A stretch of 9,235 nucleotides of DNA, from contig CAMODP010000069.1 of NCBI GenBank assembly GCA_946611445.1, positions 1 through 9,235 of the forward strand, written 5' to 3'. A program made the position numbers and the translations under genes. The notes beneath the pieces are model-generated. The model was not told the origin of the DNA. It saw only the letters and a program-made list of their open reading frames with translations, and did no database searches. Positions 6,346-9,235 of the stretch are shown here, piece by piece. This DNA comes from an uncultured Eubacterium sp. (GTDB lineage: Bacteria; Bacillota; Clostridia; Lachnospirales; Lachnospiraceae). Every line of letters begins with the position of its first letter. Positions within the stretch are counted from its first letter, which is position 1.

Positions 6346-6412
6346 CCGTTTTTCTGATACCAGCCTTTCTTTCTAGTCCGACTCTGCCGGCCTGGCGCCG
6401 CGGGCTCCCGTT

Positions 6413-7627
6413 TCAGCGTGCCGCCATATAAATATTAAACATATCCTCTTCATACAGCAGACGCGCGGCGCCCTTGCTGCCGCCGCAGGCAGCCGCGGCA
6501 GAAGCGGCGAGACGCCGGCAGTCCTCTTCGCTGACCTGCAGGCCGAGCTCCGTCAGGGAAGTCGGCATGCCGATCCGGCGGAACACATTTTCCAGCGCCT
6601 CTATGCCTGCCAGGGCAGCCTTCTCACGTGCCTCCTGCAGTGCCGGTCCCTCCAGGTCCGCGGGCTGAACGCCTATATCGAAAACTTTTTCCGCAAACCT
6701 CACAAAACGGTCAAGGGCATCCCTGTATACATACCTGGCCCAGCTGCCCCACACGGCGGCCAGTCCCGCGCCGTGGGTCACATCATAGAATCCGCTCAGC
6801 TCATGCTCCAGACCGTGACAGACAAAATCTCCTCTGGTGAGCTGTCCGCACCCGGTCAGGTCATTGTGAGAGAGGCTGCCGGCCCACATGACTTCCGCGC
6901 GGGCGTCATAATTGTCCGGCTCGGTATGCAGAATCTCCGCATTCCGGATCACAGTGCGCAGCAGACCTTCGGCAATCGTATCTGTCAGCTCCATATGCGG
7001 CCCTGCCGGGAAGTATCTCTCCAGTGTGTGCATCAGGATATCCGTGCATCCCGCTTCTGTCTGCCAGTCAGGAAGCGTCTGTGTCAGCGCCGGATTCATG
7101 ACTGCGAACCGGGGGCGGCAAAGGTCGTCATTATAGCCTCTTTTCAGGTCTTCATCCTCTTTTGTCACAACGGAGCTGTTGCTCATCTCGCTGCCGGAAG
7201 CGGCGATCGTCAGGACAACGCCGACCGGCAGGCAGGCCTTCGCTTTTCTTTTCTTCGAGTAGAGATCCCATACATCTCCTTCCTCCGCCAGGCCATAGGC
7301 GATCGCCTTCGCCGAATCTATGACACTGCCGCCGCCGACAGCCAGGATGAAATCAATCCCTTCCTTCTTTCCCAGGGCTATTCCCTCCCGGATCTTTGAC
7401 AGGTGCGGGTTTGGCACAACGCCGCCAAGCTCCGCACAGAACAGCCCGGCATCCTCCAGGGACTTCCGAACCCGGGCAGTCAGACCGGAACGGACCGCGC
7501 TCTGCCCGCCGTAATGCAGCAGCACACGTGTGCCTCCGCATTCCGAGACCAATGCTCCGCACTGCTGCTCCGTATCTCTTCCGAAAACCACCTTCGTAGG
7601 CGCGTAAAATGTAAAATTCTCTGCCAT
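6413..7627 (-). CDS. Iron-containing alcohol dehydrogenase, BdhA/YqhD class
   Basis: Cytoplasmic NAD(P)H-dependent oxidoreductase, 404 residues, the usual size for group III Fe-alcohol dehydrogenases such as clostridial butanol dehydrogenases. The N-terminal nucleotide-binding domain has VLLHYGGQSAVRSG (35-48), VVPNPHLSKIREG (70-82) and the GGGSVIDSAKAIA signature at 98-110. The metal ligands line up as D196 and H200 (TDILMHTLERYF), H271 (CHGLEHELSGFYD) and H285 (VTHGAG), with the 14-residue spacing seen in YqhD. The ATG at 7627 has AGGGAGGG about 6 bases upstream. A TATAAT box lies just before it, so it is probably the first gene of the cluster running through azlC, azlD, the lipoprotein and the NUDIX gene. 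Likely reduces aldehydes to alcohols in fermentation or detoxification; the exact substrate is unknown. Confidence 0.93.
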   Translation of the reverse strand: MAENFTFYAPTKVVFGRDTEQQCGALVSECGGTRVLLHYGGQSAVRSGLTARVRKSLEDAGLFCAELGGVVPNPHLSKIREGIALGKKEGIDFILAVGGGSVIDSAKAIAYGLAEEGDVWDLYSKKRKAKACLPVGVVLTIAASGSEMSNSSVVTKEDEDLKRGYNDDLCRPRFAVMNPALTQTLPDWQTEAGCTDILMHTLERYFPAGPHMELTDTIAEGLLRTVIRNAEILHTEPDNYDARAEVMWAGSLSHNDLTGCGQLTRGDFVCHGLEHELSGFYDVTHGAGLAAVWGSWARYVYRDALDRFVRFAEKVFDIGVQPADLEGPALQEAREKAALAGIEALENVFRRIGMPTSLTELGLQVSEEDCRRLAASAAAACGGSKGAARLLYEEDMFNIYMAAR

Positions 7628-7648
7628 GATTCCCTCCCTAAATATATG

Positions 7649-7654
7649 ATTATA
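7649..7654 (-). promoter_or_regulatory. Perfect -10 box before the alcohol dehydrogenase gene
   Basis: The minus strand reads TATAAT at 7654-7649, 21 bases before the ATG at 7627, giving a leader of about 15 bases that is just long enough for the AGGGAGGG ribosome binding site. The -35 region is weak: 17 bases upstream is AGAACA, with only three matches to TTGACA. The site may need an activator, or the gene may be read partly from the capA-like gene 73 bases upstream. Confidence 0.45.
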
Positions 7655-7700
7655 CTGCTGTCAGTTTTTATTGTTCTGTCTGTTTCCGCCGCAGCCGCCG

Positions 7701-9235
7701 TCAGGCTGCCGCAGTTTCTTCCGGTTCTGTCCCGGGCAGCGGTTTTCCTGTTTTTTCTATCCTTACTGCCTTTTCTGTTCTGCCTTCTGTATCCTCGGTA
7801 TTCTCCGAAGACTCCTCCTCTTTTTCGGTGTCTTCGGCATTTTCTGAAGTTCCCGCTTCCTTTTCAGTCTCTCCGGCTTCCTCCGGAGATCCCGTCTCTT
7901 TTTCTGTCTGTTCGGTTTCTTCTGAGGAGGCCGTGGCCTCTTCTGCTTCTTCCTCCCCGTCGTCTGTGAACTCTGTGAGAGGTTCTTCCAGAAACTGTCC
8001 GTTCACGTTGTCTCGGATCACTTTTTCTATATAGGTTCTGGTAAATTCCGGAAATGCCGTGCGGATGCCGTGCTCCCTGATGTCTTCATTCGTGACATCC
8101 CTGTACAGGGCCGTCCGTGATTCTGTGCCGTCTTCTCCGTAGACCGTCAGTATCGGAACCAGCTTCGGATTCGCGACTTCGACTATTTTCCCGTCCGGTC
8201 CGTCCATAAAACGCAGTGTGACCTCGAACAGCTGCCCGATCAGTTCATCAGGCAGTTCCTGCGTGGAGACAAAATTCCCCAATGAGTACACGCAGAATAC
8301 CCGCCGGCCGTCCGCGGCTGTGATCCAGGCAGCGTTCTGTATAACATGTGTGTGGTCGCCGATGATGATGTCCGCGCCCCAGTCTGCCACCTTCTGGGAC
8401 ATCAGCATCTGGTCCTCAGTGATGTCGTGGCTGCCCTCTTCACCCCAGTGGCAGCTCACAATAACCGCGTCAGCCTGCTCCCGTGCCAGCCGGATCTGAT
8501 CCCGGATCAGGTCTTCCTCCGCCAGAAGGATCACGCGGCCGGGCATTTCCTCCTCGGGCGCGCCATTCATAAAGTCCACATATGTCAGAAAGGCAATCCG
8601 GTATCCCTGTTCAGTCGTCAGGATCGGAATATCTTCATACCGGTCCCCTTCCCACAGCCCGGTTGTCACGGCACCGTCCGGAAGAGTCTCATCCCAGTAA
8701 TCCAGAGTGGCCTCAACGCCTTCTGCTCCGAAATCATAGGTGTGGTTGCTGGCCAGGCTGAACACATTGAAGCCGGCTTCCAAAAGGGCATTTCCATTTT
8801 CTCCCGGTGTGGAGAAATCGGGATACCCGCTGGGTTCAAACCGGTTGTTAATCAGTGTTTCGACATCGATCCACGCAATATCATGCTGCGTGATAAAGGG
8901 AGCCGCCATGTCATAGGCATAGGCAAAATCATAGGAACTGCCGCCGCTTCGTGCGGCAGCCTGCTCATACAGCCGCTGGTGAATCAGATTGTCTCCCGCA
9001 GCGACAAACGTCACCTCTCCCTCGCCGGAGCCTGACGAACCGGCTGCCGTCCCATCTTCCCCGGATTCAGAAGGCTCCTTCGGAGCCGCATCTGTCCCAG
9101 GCCCGGCACTGCTGTCCGACAATGCATGTGCTTCCGAATCATCTGTGCTGCCGTCGGATACTTCGCCAGCTCCCGAATCGGCAGCACTGCTGTCCGTCAC
9201 TTCACTGACTTCCGATTCAGCCCGGCTGCTGTCCG
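7701..9235 (-). CDS. CapA/PgsA-like metallophosphatase-fold exported protein, N terminus outside window
   Basis: The reading frame stays open to the window edge, so the N terminus (and any signal peptide or anchor) is missing. A GTG at 9200 lies inside a Ser/Asp/Glu/Gly-rich stretch without a ribosome binding site and is not the start. After about 70 low-complexity residues the CapA fold begins: VTFVAAGDNLIHQRLY (metal motif), AWIDVETLINN, VFSLASNHTYDFGAEGV (NHxxD motif), VIVSCHWGEEGSHD, IIIGDHTHVIQ and VYSLGNFVS, in the order found in poly-gamma-glutamate synthesis proteins. The family is tied to export or anchoring of poly-gamma-glutamate, but many members lack pgsBC neighbours and have unknown roles; none is seen here. 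The C terminus is a Glu/Thr-rich repeat tail with no hydrophobic segment. The protein ends 73 bases before the dehydrogenase gene. Confidence 0.85.
   Translation of the reverse strand, partial: DSSRAESEVSEVTDSSAADSGAGEVSDGSTDDSEAHALSDSSAGPGTDAAPKEPSESGEDGTAAGSSGSGEGEVTFVAAGDNLIHQRLYEQAAARSGGSSYDFAYAYDMAAPFITQHDIAWIDVETLINNRFEPSGYPDFSTPGENGNALLEAGFNVFSLASNHTYDFGAEGVEATLDYWDETLPDGAVTTGLWEGDRYEDIPILTTEQGYRIAFLTYVDFMNGAPEEEMPGRVILLAEEDLIRDQIRLAREQADAVIVSCHWGEEGSHDITEDQMLMSQKVADWGADIIIGDHTHVIQNAAWITAADGRRVFCVYSLGNFVSTQELPDELIGQLFEVTLRFMDGPDGKIVEVANPKLVPILTVYGEDGTESRTALYRDVTNEDIREHGIRTAFPEFTRTYIEKVIRDNVNGQFLEEPLTEFTDDGEEEAEEATASSEETEQTEKETGSPEEAGETEKEAGTSENAEDTEKEEESSENTEDTEGRTEKAVRIEKTGKPLPGTEPEETAAA
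7791..7907 (-). repeat. Three 39-bp repeats coding an acidic 13-residue unit
   Basis: Within the CapA-like protein tail, three in-frame units of 13 residues follow one another: TEKETGSPEEAGE (7907-7869), TEKEAGTSENAED (7868-7830) and TEKEEESSENTED (7829-7791). A broken TEGRTEK copy comes after. The TEKE core is constant and the rest diverges. The flanking sequence upstream (to about 7970) is also Glu/Thr/Ser-rich. This is a disordered acidic arm created by tandem duplication. Confidence 0.8.

Noticed and set aside
6365..6412. GC-rich sequence between the dehydrogenase and azlC, considered as a terminator or promoter
   Set aside because: Short self-complementary pieces such as CGGG-CT-CCCG occur, but there is no U-run and no recognisable -35/-10 pair. 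Read-through into azlC is more likely.
7691..7709. Hairpin GCAGCC-7-GGCTGC across the stop codon of the CapA-like gene, considered as a terminator
   Set aside because: The 6-bp stem is not followed by a U-tract on the minus strand, so termination is not supported.
7403..7969. A 188-codon plus-strand open frame with a hydrophobic, Leu/Phe-rich end
   Set aside because: The hydrophobic look comes from reading the Glu-rich repeat codons of the CapA-like gene on the opposite strand. It also crosses the dehydrogenase start region.
9198..9200. GTG as the start codon of the CapA-like protein
   Set aside because: The frame remains open to the window edge in the same Ser/Glu-rich composition, there is no ribosome binding site, and an exported protein would need a signal peptide that is not present after this codon.

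Overview
The window looks like chromosomal DNA from a Gram-positive anaerobe of the Clostridia, most likely a Lachnospiraceae or Oscillospiraceae gut-type bacterium. The reasons are strong AGGAG-type ribosome binding sites, sigma-A-like promoters, a BdhA-type iron alcohol dehydrogenase, AzlC/AzlD, a lipobox-bearing transglutaminase-like protein and a roughly balanced base composition. This lineage is inferred from gene content, not from a marker gene. There is no rRNA, tRNA, insertion sequence, integrase, CRISPR array or phage gene. Almost all of the DNA is coding, mostly on the minus strand.

Layout from left to right. (1) Minus-strand gene for a GMP synthase that carries only the ATP-pyrophosphatase and dimerisation parts and lacks the usual N-terminal glutaminase (42-1025). 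It has its own promoter and a structured-looking leader. (2) Minus-strand cation diffusion facilitator (1174-2343) with an Asn-Asp-Asp-Asp transport site and an apparently duplicated C-terminal domain. (3) A 282-base divergent intergenic region with promoters facing both ways and a perfect palindrome just before the plus-strand TetR-family regulator (2626-3258). (4) A compact minus-strand cluster, transcribed 7627 to 3247: iron alcohol dehydrogenase, azlC, azlD, a transglutaminase-like lipoprotein, and a NUDIX hydrolase whose 3' end overlaps the 3' end of tetR. (5) At the right edge, a 5'-truncated minus-strand gene for a CapA-like metallophosphatase-fold exported protein with Ser/Asp-rich and Glu/Thr-rich low-complexity arms (7701 to beyond 9235).

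How the genes may work together. The TetR regulator and the cation exporter are divergent, so the regulator may control itself and the exporter. The five-gene cluster has gaps of 67, -4, 21 and 1 bases and a -10 box in front of the first gene, so it is probably co-transcribed. Its members (redox enzyme, amino-acid efflux pair, surface lipoprotein, nucleotide hydrolase) do not form a recognised pathway. I found no defence system or other clearly new system. The points most worth checking are the glutaminase-less GMP synthase, the predicted manganese-type exporter with its doubled cytoplasmic domain, and the tyrosine/acid-rich repeat tail on the transglutaminase-like lipoprotein.
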